Assembly (NCBI GenBank): GCA_012934845.2
Contig: WNNJ02003366.1
Location: 1 to 64,000, forward strand
Length of the DNA: 64,000 nt
Reading direction: 5' to 3'
Origin: Pomphorhynchus laevis
Taxonomy: Eukaryota; Acanthocephala; Palaeacanthocephala; Echinorhynchida; Pomphorhynchidae
A program made the translations under genes and the position numbers. Below, piece by piece: positions 11,736-25,140 of the stretch (the first letter of the stretch is position 1; the number at the start of each line of letters is the position of its first letter). The notes under the pieces were generated by a model. It made no database searches and had not been told where the DNA came from. It worked only from the letters and a program-made list of their open reading frames with translations.

Positions 11736-12414
11736 TTAATAATAATTATTATTATTTATTATTTTGAATAAATTACTTGAATAAAGTTATATAAATTACT
11801 TGAAAAACATTATTAGCTTCCCTCGGAATATTCAAATATCGATACATTTCTTAAACGTTTAGCATCAAATAGGTTTATCAAAATCGTAAAATATATAATA
11901 AATCATCAAAATATTAATAAAAATCTATTTAAAATCTTATGATCAAAATTTTTATGGGTGAATAGTTATTAACATCAATTAGTTAAATTACAGTAATCTA
12001 GTTAAAATTACACCAGATAATCAAATTACATAAGAGTAAATGGATCACTTGCTTGCATTTAAGAGGCAGCTATGTTTATCGAGAAGTTGCAGAGACATGA
12101 TACCGCAGCAGCTTCTTCAAATGGCCTCTAATATTTATTCATGATATATTACATTATATTATTTATGATATATTTTTATTAATCAATTCATGAAAATTGA
12201 GTTTTAAAATATATTACTTTATAGAAATCTAATTTACAGATATTTTGGAGAATAATTTATTTCAAAATTTACAGTAGATCTACATTTAGGCACTGAACTG
12301 ATCAGCCTATTTGGAAATCTTTACAAATTTCGCTGATCAGATTAGCATCATCAGATAAACAAAATAAAAAGAACAAAAAGTTTTCGAATCAAAACTAGAT
12401 GTGCTTGATTCATT

Positions 12415-12695
12415 ATAGATAGCATATTCGTCCTGATAGCATAGCAGTTCCTCCTGATTACCTCTAATCCCTATTATGATACAACGTCTGTTGTTTATTA
12501 GTCAATTCATAAATATTGACTTTTATTTTAAATTTTTTTAACTTGATATAACATTTTTAACAATTATTTATAGTTATTTATTATCTAATTATTAAATTTG
12601 GATTTATTGACTTAGCATTATTATTTATATTTATTTATTTTTTAATTTATAATTATATTAGATACGTAGAGTCAGTTAGCTGATTTGATTTGTGC
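12415..12695 (-). repeat. Interspersed family C, copy 1
   Basis: Its reverse complement reads AAATCAGCTAACTGACTCTA ... GAATTGACTAATAAACAACA ... GACGTTGTATCATAATAGGG ... GGAGGAACTGCTATGCTATC. The same order occurs at 24455-24735 and, split, at 19968-20370. It is about 275 bp, AT-rich and non-coding, with no clear terminal inverted repeat. It could be a SINE-like or MITE-like family. Confidence 0.8.
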
Positions 12696-12835
12696 GTTTT
12701 ATTCTGTATACCTCGTGGTGATGATATGGGTATTAAATAAGTATTTAAGTTATTTGTAACGTCTAATTAAATGTTCATTTTTTAACTGGAATTAAAATCT
12801 ATTACTTTAATTCTAAAAGCGAAATCCAAGTTTAC

Positions 12836-13117
12836 CTTTAGCACTCATTCCAACTGAAAGACACTTATTAAAGCGACAATATTGGCATTGGGTTCGTGTG
12901 TTTCTTGTAACTGTACAGTCTTTATTTCTAGCACATTTATATTTCTTATGCTCTCCGTGTATGGATCGTAGAAAAAATTTCTTAAAGAAAAATTGTAATA
13001 ACTAGTAAAGCAGACGATGCTAACCTTGCACGCTTCGCATGTAACTGCATTACAGTGTAATCCAGACGACTGTTCACCACACACTTGGCACGGTTCAAAC
13101 CTTGACTGATGGAGCAT
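12836..13117 (-). CDS. Second nuclear-receptor DNA-binding domain (two exons)
   Basis: Two open exons (minus): 13117-13025 and 12980-12836, joined over a 44-nt intron. Finger 1 carries CQVCGEQSSGLHCNAVTCEA and ends CEACK. Finger 2 starts KFFLRSIHGEHKKYKCARNK, continues CTVTRNTRTQCQYCRFNKC and ends LSVGMSAK. All eight zinc cysteines are present. The intron position (CEACK|K) equals that of the receptor DBD at 10.3/9.1 kb (CEGCK|G). The last exon ends in phase 1 at AAAG|GTAAAC, the same phase and position as GATG|GTATTA after GMSVD in the other DBD. No separate LBD was found for it. The P-box EACKK differs from EGCKG. It may start at ATG 13117 or at an acceptor near 13111 (CATCAG|TC). It could be an alternative DBD cassette, part of a two-DBD receptor, or a separate truncated gene. 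Confidence 0.85.
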
Positions 13118-13785
13118 TAAACACTATATAAATGTGCGTATGTGAAATTCAAAATCGATCACTTTCGTAAAATCGTCTAGCGGAACAAATCACCACACAT
13201 AATAAATGTAAAAATGCAAAAATGATATTACAGACATCAAAGGTATTTCAAATGTAATCAAGCATCTCTAGCTTTTCCTGTTTAATTATCCGAAATAGCT
13301 AGAGATAAAATCAATAAATAGAATGCTATTGGATAGTAATATAGTTAATATAATATATTAATATAATATATTAATATATTATATAGTAATATAGTAATAT
13401 AGTATAAATATCAATATAGAAGTATATTTTAATACAATTTCGCTCATTTTCCATAATGTAATTGTGGAAAATTGATCTCCAGAAAATTAATATTCAGTTT
13501 TTAATAAAAAATTATAATAAATTTAAATATTTAAATATTAATATTTTAATATTTTTAGAATGTTAATGAAAAATAACTCTCCAGAAAATCAATATTCCAT
13601 ATAAGTTGCTGGAGAGCAATAAATACGGAATATTATAATTAAAAAATTATAATTGAAAAATAATTTTTATAATTGAAAAATTATAAAAAAAGACTTTTAA
13701 CTTTTATAAATAATTATAAAAGTTAAAAATTATACTAAATTTAATTATTAGAATTTATATTATTAGAATATATATATTCTTCGTA
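13118..13785. other. Anonymous AT-rich spacer with TA microsatellite
   Basis: Upstream of the second DBD. Holds a TA-rich simple repeat at about 13340-13420 and AT-rich sequence without coding motifs. Upstream exons or a promoter for the receptor locus may lie here, but none can be shown. Confidence 0.5.
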
Positions 13786-15300
13786 AAAAATAAAGTGCTT
13801 CCAACAAGCACCAACCAGACAAGTTCAAGTTACAAACTAACAACTAACAATACAATACAACCCAACGAATATCGAAATACAAAAATCGCATTACAGCTAA
13901 ATCTGGATATCATTGCTACCCCTTTATTGGGCAAAACGTCGGGTGCGGATACTGCCTTCCTAGTGAACGCTGTTTTTATGGTAGCCATGCAACTGTTGCC
14001 ACTGTTATGGAATTATTATTGAATTCTTTGACTTCCACTCCAAGGACTGTAATGATGTTTGTAACGCTCATGCATCATCACTTCAGCATTCTAGTGCATA
14101 TAACTTTAAAGATTTCATTGGGTATGTAACCCTTGATCTACAGTGTAACAATTGCTCTGTACATGGTAAAACTCCATGTCTCGCAATTTCTTTTTAAAAG
14201 AATTTTTACGAGGTTACTGTTTGCCAAAGTTATTAAATGAAATGAATAAATCTCTGAACAATGTTCTTAATATAATGGCTGATCTCCAAAAATAAAGAAG
14301 ATAAAACAAGTTTAAGTTAGAATAAGGATATGTCACATCAATCTAGCAAATATCCGATTCAAAATAGTGTTTTACCTCATGGTCGTTATTTGCTGTGTAG
14401 TCAGTAAGGAAGTGACTCAATCTTTGCTCGCTATTTCTAGATTACCTAGAGACGCAGCTTGCTTACGATTATAAAGCAATGTCATCTTTAGACACGTAGA
14501 CATTTATCATTGGGGAATAATGGGTAAAATCTAACCACTTAAATAGAGTGAGAGAAATGCTATTGTCAATAAGTGTCATCGAAACTCCTTAACAATTAGG
14601 AATAAAACTTCATCAATTTCTCATGATGAAAATATATTCGCATCCTTGGCAGTTAGTTTCGTCAGATGATACTCTTACCATGCGAGTACACTAAAAGTCT
14701 GGATATTTAAAGCACTCAGATAAATTTAATCGGGCTTACATTAATCCAAGTCTTAAACTAAATAGATTTCAGAAAGGCGAGCATTTGCGTGGGGGTGATA
14801 TCTTGCCTTGTTTCCGTACGGTCGTTCACAACACATTTGGTTCATAAATAGCACTTGCGACTGCTCTTGCCCTCAATCTAAGCTCCTTATCATTTAACGA
14901 CGCAGTACACTAATTTTGTAGAATGCTTTTGCCTATTGTAATTCACTGATTTCTGAACAAACCTTTCAGCTCACAATTTCACTCAGCTGGACAAATTCCA
15001 GTTAACACGTTGAAAACGAGTGAAGTATTATTGCCTAAATCTTCATCATTCGTTGTGATGACTCTTACCAGTTTGTCCTCCTGATTGGATTTTCGAAGCC
15101 AAACATTTCAACCACCACACACTCCACAAATCGGTAAAAATATTGAAATAAAAAATTGCAGAGTCTTAGGATAAATCCTCTGTTCAATAAACTTATGCTC
15201 CATGGATATCATAAAAATATTGTACAAGTCGATTCCGATTCATTCACGCACTGATCAATGTATATACTGCAGTAGAAAATGTTCATCGATCCTTCATGTA
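13786..15300. other. Less AT-rich stretch, possibly decayed coding DNA, unidentified
   Basis: Base composition is more balanced than in the flanks. A 75-codon plus-strand frame opens at 13795, followed by broken plus-strand frames such as LDLQCNNCSVHGKTPCLAIS near 14140. I recognise no domain. A decayed transposon ORF is the simplest reading, but this is not shown. Confidence 0.35.
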
Positions 15301-18300
15301 ATCAACTGTCCTTATTTATCATAATTTAGTCTAAAATAAATTGATAGAATGCGTAAGTTATAGCCAAAAGCTTGACATTGATTTTTGTCATTATCGTCTA
15401 CATTAAACCAGCAAAGCAAAATAAACGATATAAAAATAAATTCAATTGATTGATGATTGTTGTACAAAAGCAAGAAGAATAAAAAGAAAGACACATCCTT
15501 GCTGAAAATTTGCATCTTAAAATGTCGTTTTCACCCAATTTGAGCGGCGACAAGGGTTCAATTCATATTAATTAACAAGTAATTTAATATAATTATTAAT
15601 ATTTATTAATTATTATATAAAATAAATTACCAGAAAGCTAATTATATCACTTTATCATAATTATGTTAGTGGTTGTTAACAATTACATTAAGATCTTTGT
15701 TGTAAGGATATATCGTTTACGGGAATTTCAGATTGAAAAGTTTAGCGAAATCATTATATAATTGTATGATATGTATTTAATAAAATATTTATATGTAATA
15801 ATTAAAATATTATTATTTATAATAATTTAAAATTATAAATATTGCAAATTAATATACTTAATTGAGAGTGTAGTAAAAATATTAGATAAATATTAATATT
15901 AATATAATATTAATATTAATATTATAAGCTGTCAATATTAATTCTTATGCTTTACAACTTAAATTAGTGACGAAACTGTAATGAAAATAAACAAAATTGT
16001 CGTAATCAAAAAGTAAGATGTAATAAAAGCGGGTGAAATTAAAGAAACAACTTAAATAAAGGAAATAACTTTTCATAAAGTACAAAAAGTATAACGTAAT
16101 AATTTTAAAGATCAAAAATTTTCGTATTATATTTAATTTATTAGATTTAATCGTCATCAATCCAGCACTCCAGACCAGAAGATATCAATTGGAAATATGC
16201 AAATACTACTTATTTGTAACTTGTGGCTAAGTTCTTTCGAAAATCCACATATTGATTAATGAAATCGTTTATTTCAAATGCAAATGTTAATTGCTATTAG
16301 ATTGTGATTATATTAAAACTTAAACTATAACCTAAAAATTTAACTTATTTAATCAGGTGTATTAGGTAATAAACAACAAGCGTCTACGCCAATTGTAAAT
16401 TTCGACATATTAACTATTTCGTAACGCTGCATTTAAATATGGCATTGAAACATATTGCAAAATGAACTTGGGTATAGTTAAATATAGATTTTGATTATTA
16501 AAAATATATATACTCGACTTGACTGTCGCTTATAATAAATTTGCAAGAATTGAGAGATTGCAAATTCATAATTTTAACAAATTCATAATTTGTAAAACAG
16601 TTTCTGTTAAAAATTACTTTATCAATAACTAATCGTCTAGGAAACACATAGGTCTATTTTACTTAATTTTAATAAAGCTTGAAAAAAAATATAACAGTTC
16701 AACATAGTCAAGATCAGTGCAGTTAGCTTAACATTCATACGGGTGAGGTTCAAATATAATTGGTGTTATATAAACGAATGTCAATTCTTCTTCTTAATTG
16801 AATGACTCACAAAAGCTTCATTACAATTATTGCACACATTTTTATAAAAGTTGCATATGCCATGATAAATTATTCCACATAAATTATTTTAGTTTGATGA
16901 AAGTATAATAATTAAATTATTTAGCACATTAACATTATAATAATGATTAATAATAATTAATAATAATGATTTATAATAATTAAATTATTTAGTACATTAT
17001 ATTACAAAATAATATAATTATTAACTTTTTATTTATTAACTTTTTTGTATAAATTGTTTTACATTTAATAAACATCCATTAAACCTCAATTACTACATAA
17101 TGCAATAAGAACATTTCAATAATGAGGTTTTGTAATGCTTTTATTAAATTACAAAAAGATTTTAGAAATAAATCAGCGCATTACACTTACATAATTTTGC
17201 ATAAAGACATGAAAGTAGAGTTAGAGACGTTTGTGAGGTAAAGGAAGAACCGTGGGTAAGATACGGATCTGAATCCAGAATTCGGATAATTGATAAAAAA
17301 CTAAAATAGAGCACTAGAGATTGATACATAGCATTCATTTGCAGCTATTCGAAGAGAAATTTAAAGATTGTAACCGAAAGTTTAAGACAATACATTAAAT
17401 AATATCAAGATTCCAATGATTTAAAATATTTATTTTTACAAATTAAATAAACGTTAAATTTATTAAATTTTATAAACATTCAATAAATTTAATAAACATT
17501 AAATCTAATATTTAATTAAATAAATGAAATTTAAATTTTATTATTTTAATTAATTCGATTAAATTTTTATTAACTAATTTAATTAAGCAATTTAATTTTT
17601 AATTTTTCTTTTTAATATTTGCTACTTTTAAATATTTAGAATTATGTTTCTTAATGTAATCTAAGAGCAAAATAAAAGATTCATTTGATTAACGAAAAAT
17701 ATTTCATGCATTATCATGATGAAAGCCATAAATTGATATAGTTAATTTAAACAATATGTTTATGATCCGCTTCCAAATACTCATTAAATAATTCAAATTT
17801 GCATTTTTTTCGTACGTATTATGTCCACTTCGTTTGTAAAATTAAAAATGTTTGAAATCACTGATGATGTTTAATTATAAATTTTAGAAAAATATATATT
17901 TTTGTTATAAGAATAGTTTATTTCGTTTAAATATAAATTAATAAAATATAAATTTTATTTATATGGGCGCATGAATACTAGCCGTCTACAAGTAAATATG
18001 TAAATTCAGTTAAAATAATGATCTTGATACAGTAGCATGTTTTAAAGACCGAATACAACACAAAATGTTCAAAAATAGCGATCTTGATTATCAGAAAACT
18101 TGATGGTTAAGAATAAAAAATAAGTTAAAAATAACGTGATTCTCAGTGAAATGAATGTGAGAATAATCAAAAGAATTATCGATATAAAAAAGTATTGAGC
18201 AATAATGACTGAACAATTAATAACGATGTTAAATAATGTTATATAACAGTTAATGTACTTATTTAAAAGGTATAGATACATCGAATTTATGTAATTATCG

Positions 18301-19960
18301 GAAATAACAATTTAAAATATTTAAAACAATTCAAATTAATTTATATAAGCTTTTTCAAACTAATTTTAAATATTCAAATGATTTATATAAGCTTTTAATT
18401 TTAAAACACGATTGACGAAATACGAAATTATTTTACTTTTAATTTTGCTAGGTCCTGTCATCATCAAAAAAATTTAATTTACAAAATAATTTTTTTAATT
18501 TGATGTTCGTGTTTTACAGAAGGATAACAGATAAGAGCTTATGATTTAAATTATGAATTGATCGAGATTCAATGTTACAAGATTTTTGAACTGCTACTAG
18601 TAATATCTTCTGTATTTGCAATATATTAATCATAATTTACGTATTCAGTTTATTTTAACATCATTACATTTGACTAGCTTTTCCCCACCCACTTCGTGTC
18701 TGCATCATTGCTGCTTATAAAACTTAAAAGTGCTATCATTTTGGTTCTAGTTGGAACATTATGTTCATACTAGAACATAATACTTAAAATCATTTCACAT
18801 TATGAACTTATGTATATAATATACGAGATACAGACTGAATACTTAAATGATGATTGAATAGTAACTACACGATCTACTTTTAAATGTCGATTGTCTAATA
18901 ATATCGAGCTAAATTATTCTAGACGAAAAATTTGCTTTCCATTTACAAAGTCATTTATGCATTATGGTAATTCACTAGGCACTCTATTCAACCCGGATCG
19001 AAATCATATCCCACTGGATAGCTTGATATTATCCCACTATGAGATATAATTCTACTATATGAGACAATAATATTTTTGTCTCAAATAGTGTTAAATAATA
19101 TTATTTGAGACACTTATATTTAGTTCAAACATTCACAACTGCGCTTAACTAAACCTGCTTCTAAAAAAGTAAGTCAAATCAAAAAACGTTGCTGTTACGT
19201 TATCCGAAAATATAAATTTTAATTAAAAAAGACAATCATTAATTGCAAGAAAGCATCTACTAAGTTAAGAAGTTATTGTATATGGATGAAATTCTGAGAC
19301 AGTGGGGGGGGGCGAATATTATCAATTAGTTCATCATTGTCATATGAGCGCCCAGATATTCGACAGACAAGACATTATGTCGAGAAGTTTTTACTCTTTA
19401 CAATAGATGTTAGCTGTCTTAATTGCAAGCTATAGAAAGAATAAAAACTCAATGATGTTTGCTAATGTGATAATAAATAAGATAGCAGGAGACAAACAAA
19501 GAAACAACGCCATATTTACATTTATTCTTCAAGTAGAAAAAAATGAGCTCTAAAGGGCGATAAAGGATTGTAAAAATTTCTTTTTACACTAAGTAATAAG
19601 AAAGACCAAATTAAATGGACTTCGGGTCTTCTATTTCAACACATGTCAGTGTTGTGGAGTTAATACAGATTCATCTGTAATGTGTTATTCCATAAGGACA
19701 TATTCGTTATATTATAGTATTTTAAGACAGGAAGCAAAAGATGTTTGTGATTCTACTTATAAGAGATTGAATTTCGCACAACGTCATTGAACTCATTTCA
19801 TAAGCAGAAATATATTAAAAAGAAATAAAGTCAATTACCAAAAAATATAATAGCAGCTAGCAGAGTCAACGTATTTTACACAATTTATAAAATAAAAATA
19901 ACGCGAAATAAATATAATTAAAATAATAATTAAATGTGTAATAATACGTTCGATAAACTC
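15301..19960. other. Anonymous AT-rich DNA
   Basis: 4.7 kb without a recognisable gene. AT-rich ORFs here are short and motif-free. There is a TAATAT simple repeat at 15880-15940. A somewhat coding-like stretch at about 19250-19760 (cysteine-rich CQCCGVNTDSSVMC in one frame) could be transposase debris but matches nothing I can name. Confidence 0.5.
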
Positions 19961-19967
19961 ATCAGAT

Positions 19968-20370
19968 CAGGTAACTGAGTCTAAGTATATTTAATTTTGA
20001 ATTAAACAATGATAAATTGTTCAGGCCGTTTAAACATCGAGATGAATAGAAAAATAAAATTATTGTTCACAAATTTTCGACTATTTCAATAGTCCTTTTC
20101 AAGTGATATGTTTAAACATAACACTTGAAACGTAACACTTGAAAAGGACTATTTAAATAGTCGAAAATTTGTGAACAATAATTTTATTTTTATATTCATC
20201 TCGATGTTTAAACGGCCTGAACAAAATAATTTAATAATAATAAATAAAATTAAAGTTAAAATAAAAATCAACTTTATGAATTGAATAATAACAGACGATG
20301 AATCAGAATAAAAATTAGAGATCATCAGGATAAAATGCTATGCTATCTGGTTTCAGCACCTAGTCTTTAC
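19968..20370 (+). repeat. Interspersed family C, copy 2, split by a family-B foldback
   Basis: The left part (GATCAGGTAACTGAGTCTAA) and the right part (ATCAACTTTATGAATTGAAT ... CAGACGATGAATCAGAATAA ... ATGCTATGCTATCTGG) match the copy at 24455-24735. The intervening 20017-20225 is a family-B element. So family B inserted after family C. Confidence 0.8.
20017..20225. repeat. Foldback element, family B, copy 2 (nested)
   Basis: Near-perfect palindrome. TTGTTCAGGCCGTTTAAACA ... ACAAATTTTCGACTATTTCA ... CCTTTTCAAGTG faces the same sequence in reverse, ending CGTTTAAACGGCCTGAACAA. Arms are about 90 bp, and the centre is short and degenerate. It resembles copy 1 at 3964-4154 and is the younger-looking copy. 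It lies inside a family-C element. Confidence 0.9.
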
Positions 20371-21685
20371 CCCCAACATAACAGTAGAGTCAAAAGCATG
20401 CTAATGACGTATGTAATATGATAAAACTTGATTATCTTAAAATACATAGTATATTATATTTATTATCCATAAAAATTGTCCGCTTAAGATTTTTAATATA
20501 TTTTTTGTAATTATTTAATGATTTATATAACTAGTTTTTGTTTGAATGTATGTTTATTGTAATCTATTTTAAATTATGCATATATTACATTATATAAACA
20601 TTTCGAAGAAAACCAATATCGTTACAGATAGCAATTCTTAAAATTAAATTATTTAATGTATTATAGTATATGGTGTATATGGTGTGCATGCATGCTCATG
20701 TAAAAATGTTTATTGTAAATTTAAATGTCAACTTTACGGTATAAATAAGTTTTAATTGATATTAATTTGATACTCATATCTAAATAAATACCTTCTTTAT
20801 ATTCAATATTTGTTTTATTTAAAATAAGGCTATATGGATAACTTTTTTCATTTATTAAATAAAAATTATTAGAGTTGAATACACATATCATATATCGGAA
20901 CATAAATTTCATATCTTTATATAGTTTATTTTTTACACAGTTATGAACAAATTCATATTATATAAAGCTTAAGGGTAAGTCAGTTATAATTGGACTACTA
21001 TTCAAAGGAAATATATATTATAAGCTTGATTCCACCAGGACTGTACATTACACCTATTTCTGTTTTTTATATACATAGAGAATTTCATGGTTCTACACTG
21101 CAAGACCGGCATACCGTTCCGTCTTTGAAAAGCCTCATCAGTTACAGCACATACAATGCATTCAAATGAAAAACATAATATATAAAGATAAAATCAGAAA
21201 GAATTCACTATATGCTAATTGCATGACGTAGATTGCGCCTTGAAGCCGATGCAATACAGTTATTTTTTAGTGTAATATACATCAGCGGGATCATTAAATG
21301 ACAAGTATGATAAATTGCAATGGAAATAGCACTGCTGTCTGGAATTCTCAGAGCACCATTAAATAAATTAAAGATTTGATTCAATCAGGACACTAATATA
21401 TAATTTCATGTTTCTACACTTACATTCATTGCACAATATTTATTATTTAATGGTTCATAACCGATCATTGGTATTGAGATATAAATTGCAATAAGGACGC
21501 GGTAGGAGGATGGTTAAGGATATGCTGAAAACGCATAAATCAATCACAAAATTCACTTGTGAGCACAAAAGTTAATAGATTATAGGATAATTGATATAAA
21601 TTTTATTAAAATTAGATATATATATTTCTTCAGATCAAATTTTAAATTTTTTCCATTTATTTTAAATATAAAAATTTGCTTAGAA
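20371..21685. other. Anonymous AT-rich DNA
   Basis: No recognisable gene. Two places share GATT(C/T)(C/A)A(C/T)CAGGAC-like words (about 21030 and 21375), hinting at an old duplicated repeat. Nothing can be named. Confidence 0.45.
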
Positions 21686-21689
21686 CAGC

Positions 21690-23430
21690 GGCCCCTACCT
21701 TTTTAAATCGCCGACTTGTCAACTTTTAACAGTTTAACTGCGGATCAGTTGAAGCAACAACCTTGATGTTTCTTGATGATCTTCTCTATTGTTTTATTAG
21801 GCCGACAGCATAAAAATTTATATGAAAGTCACAGGAGACAATTTCTGTACATTAAATAAATTAAAAACTCATTAGTAAAATAAATAAACGACAACACTGA
21901 TTTCTTCAAAAATATCTAACATCACTCTTATTCAATGGTTTGTAAATGTTTTTCAAGAGATAAAATATAGCCGAATTTGGAAACTTAAATAAGGTACCTT
22001 AACGTGGATATAATCACATTTGAATATGGAGAATGAGCTTGTTTCTATGAAACAATACGGTCCATCTGAAAGTAATATGAGAAGAAAGCACCCGAAAATT
22101 GCTAATTATGTCCATTCTACCCTATTTTTTATTTTAGTGATTGTCACTGAGGAATAATTCGTCTCTCATAAATAAGATGTTGGAAATAAGAACCACGCTT
22201 TCAGTTCTTTGTTGGTTATCTAGAGATATTAGGAAGTTGTGATTAAATATACATGATCGTGCACAAATCCAGTTTGGATCCCACAAATCCAGTTTGGCTT
22301 TAAATGCTTTGGTTTTGAATGCAGATACTTTATCTGACAACTTAAAGACAGTAATTTTTTCTTGAAGTGATAAATTGAGTTAATTGAGCAAATAAAATTT
22401 TTTACACATATGCCAGTTTTATAATCCCAGGGATAACCATCTTATTTTTGTATATAAGAAATGGTGCTTGTGAACAACGTTGACATGAGCTGTGTTTGTA
22501 ATATATAATTCATAACTTTAATAACATTGTTCAATACGCTGTTTAATTCTTGAGACATTTTTCGACATAAAACATTTTCATGGGAATGATGCAAATGCGT
22601 CGATGGACACCTAGTAGCTCAATCTGTGCATATTCCTACACAAAAATATAATTTGGGATTTTCGATATGTGATCATCCATCGAATTGTACAGCTCTACTA
22701 CTGCGGTGCTAGTTTGCAATGATAACATATCATAATGTAAATCTTGATAAATAAATCGTACATGAACAAGTACTGTCTTGTTGTCAACATATGTAGATTC
22801 GTCAACTTAAAGTTCGTACCACGGTGATTTATTAATTCTCTTCAAAGATTATGTATCAATGTTTTCGGGCATCTTCATAAACGTGCCAAGTCACGGTACT
22901 AACCGACATAGACACCTTTGCTATCTTTTAGCTGCATCTTCAACTAGACGTTCATGATAAATGTCTTTAGTAGAAGGCATGATTAATTCCTCGCTGATAA
23001 TAAATGGCATTTTCGCTTTAGCAATACGATTGGCAACTAAGCATGATGCTCACAAAACATTATTATTTACTGATGTGGGAGCCCTCAATTTTTTGTTCTT
23101 TATGTTCATGCTTTGTCTTTTAAAATATTTTAGCAATTTATTCTTTAAACCTGAGTGCTTAGTATCTAAATAGTGAAATATCTTTGATGGCTTCACATTG
23201 CCTAATTATCCAGCTTATTGCCGCATACTATGCAAAGTGTGTGTCATGCACGGTAATAACTTGTTTTGAAATTTTCTGTATATATGAGTCCTGTTATTGT
23301 CTGTTAAAGGTTTTCTTTTTGTTCGAAATTTTACTGTTATTCTTTTTCGCTGTGCATCTCCTCTTAATAAAAGAGTTTTCGAATGATTTATGCTCTTAAT
23401 CATTTTGCTAAATGAGCTAAAGTTTGGAAC
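21690..23430 (-). pseudogene. Decayed hAT transposase (ZBED/SCAND3-like)
   Basis: Read on the minus strand across broken frames, the order of motifs follows a ZBED-type hAT transposase. These are NVKPSKIFHYLDTKHSGLKN, VANRIAKAKMPFIISEELIM, PSTKDIYHERLVEDAAK, a DESTYVDNKTVLVHVRFIYQ catalytic-region motif (normally DESTDV), and KMSQELNSVLNNVIKVMNYI. Many stops and shifts are present, so it is long dead. It is the same transposase class as the non-autonomous hAT at 30996-31851. The ends are approximate and I could not fix terminal repeats or a target duplication. Confidence 0.75.
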
Positions 23431-24454
23431 TTAAGATACAAGATTAGAAGGATAGAATCCGATCATCTATTAAAATAAAAACTCATTAAAACATATAATT
23501 AATAAAACTATAATATTTCGTTATTTCTTGTTCGTCCGGGTACTAATTAATCTACGGCTACATGCTTGGAGACTACTACGTTAAAATACTCAAACTAGAT
23601 ATTATAGCGAAAAATATCTTTCTAAATTACATTTATAAACCAGAAAAACACAAAAAATTCAAAAATATAATAATTTAGATTATGATATCCAAATTTTGTG
23701 AATATTCACATTTGAATTAATATTCTATAAAAATAAAAAACAACCTGTGAATGCGTCACAGTTATTTAATATTTTTGAAGCCTATTTATAATCATAAACT
23801 TGTCTAAACGAGATAATTTAAAGTGATCACTATAACATTTGAGAAAATACAAAAATAATATTTAATTTTAAAAGTAATTTTTAGAATTCAGTCTAAAACT
23901 TACAGGTTAACTACGTCCAATTAAATAGTGTGTCGGGCGAAAAAATTCTTTGAAAATCTTGGTTACTGAGAACAAATAAGGCTCAAAAACATAAAAAAGT
24001 ATAATTAATAATTAGAGTAAAACTCAAAAACACAAAATCAAAAGTAATTAATAAAATTAATTATTAATAATTAATTTGTGAATGGTTTTAGGGCCCATTA
24101 ATAGCCGACAGACTATACCATCTATACCTAAATAAATTATTTTTAATTTCAAATTTTAATCGTAGATTTTTCCTACAGAAACAATGAAAATATTACATAT
24201 ATATAATACAGATTATGACTTTTGCAGCCTTAACACAACTAATCAAAATATAAATCACAAATTAAATATGAACTTTAAAATTAAATTTGAATATTAAATA
24301 TGAATTTAATATTAATATTAAATATGATATGATATAAAATATGGCATGAGCATCGATAATAACACATAAAAATATAAAGTAGCTTTCTTCTTAATAAAAC
24401 TAATATTGATTATAAGGAAGGTATATATCTTGAAATGAGCATTAAATTAACATT
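23431..24454. other. Anonymous AT-rich DNA
   Basis: No ORF with recognisable motifs and no repeat family matched. Confidence 0.5.
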
Positions 24455-24735
24455 AACTAATTAAATCAGCTAACTGAGTCTACGTATTAAATATAATTAT
24501 AAAATAAACAAAACATAATAATGCTAAATCAAAATTTAATAATTAAATAATAAAATTAATAATTGTTTTTAGATTTTCTATAATTTAAATCAAGTTAAAA
24601 TAAAAAATTGAAATTTAAAATAAACGTCATTTTTATGAATTGACTAATAAATAACAGACGTTGTATCAGAATAAGAATTAGAGGTCATCAGGAGGAACTG
24701 CTATGCTATCAGGTTTCGGCCCCTAACTCCTATTA
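24455..24735 (+). repeat. Interspersed family C, copy 3 (uninterrupted)
   Basis: Reads AAATCAGCTAACTGAGTCTA ... GAATTGACTAATAAATAACA ... GACGTTGTATCAGAATAAGA ... AGGAACTGCTATGCTATCAG. It matches copy 1 (opposite strand) and both halves of copy 2. It serves as the reference for the family, about 280 bp. Confidence 0.82.
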
Positions 24736-25140
24736 ATATTAAAACTACTATTAATTTATATCGTAAATATGACATATTTAAATTTACACGAAACATATTT
24801 TTGTATGAACATTCATGCATATAATATAGTGCAACACTTTAGTATAGATAGTCACCCAGATCAAAAAATATATAAAAAATAAAATTATATATCATACTTA
24901 ATGTAATTTTTTGCATATTTTATAGTGAGCTATATTTTATAGCCTACTTAACGTCATCTACTGTTATCTATACCATTTTTACAAATATTAAGTTGAGGAT
25001 ATAAAAAATTAAAATTTATAATTTTAATTTTTTCTTAGTTTTAATTTTTAATTTAAATGTAAATTTTCGTGAGCGATCAAAATAGCCTTATGGCTATGAT
25101 TTGTAAATAAAAGGTTAATATCTCCATTAATGTACGCCGT

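Noticed and set aside
13786-14022. 75-codon plus-strand gene
   Set aside because: No recognisable domain and surrounded by broken frames; kept only as an unidentified, possibly decayed coding stretch.
15945-18281. Minus-strand ORFs of 60-70 codons as membrane proteins
   Set aside because: They are AT-rich chance frames dominated by I/L/F/Y/N codons, with no start context, motif or neighbouring exon.
19250-19760. piggyBac-like transposase
   Set aside because: One frame is cysteine-rich and coding-like, but no catalytic or DNA-binding motif could be matched.
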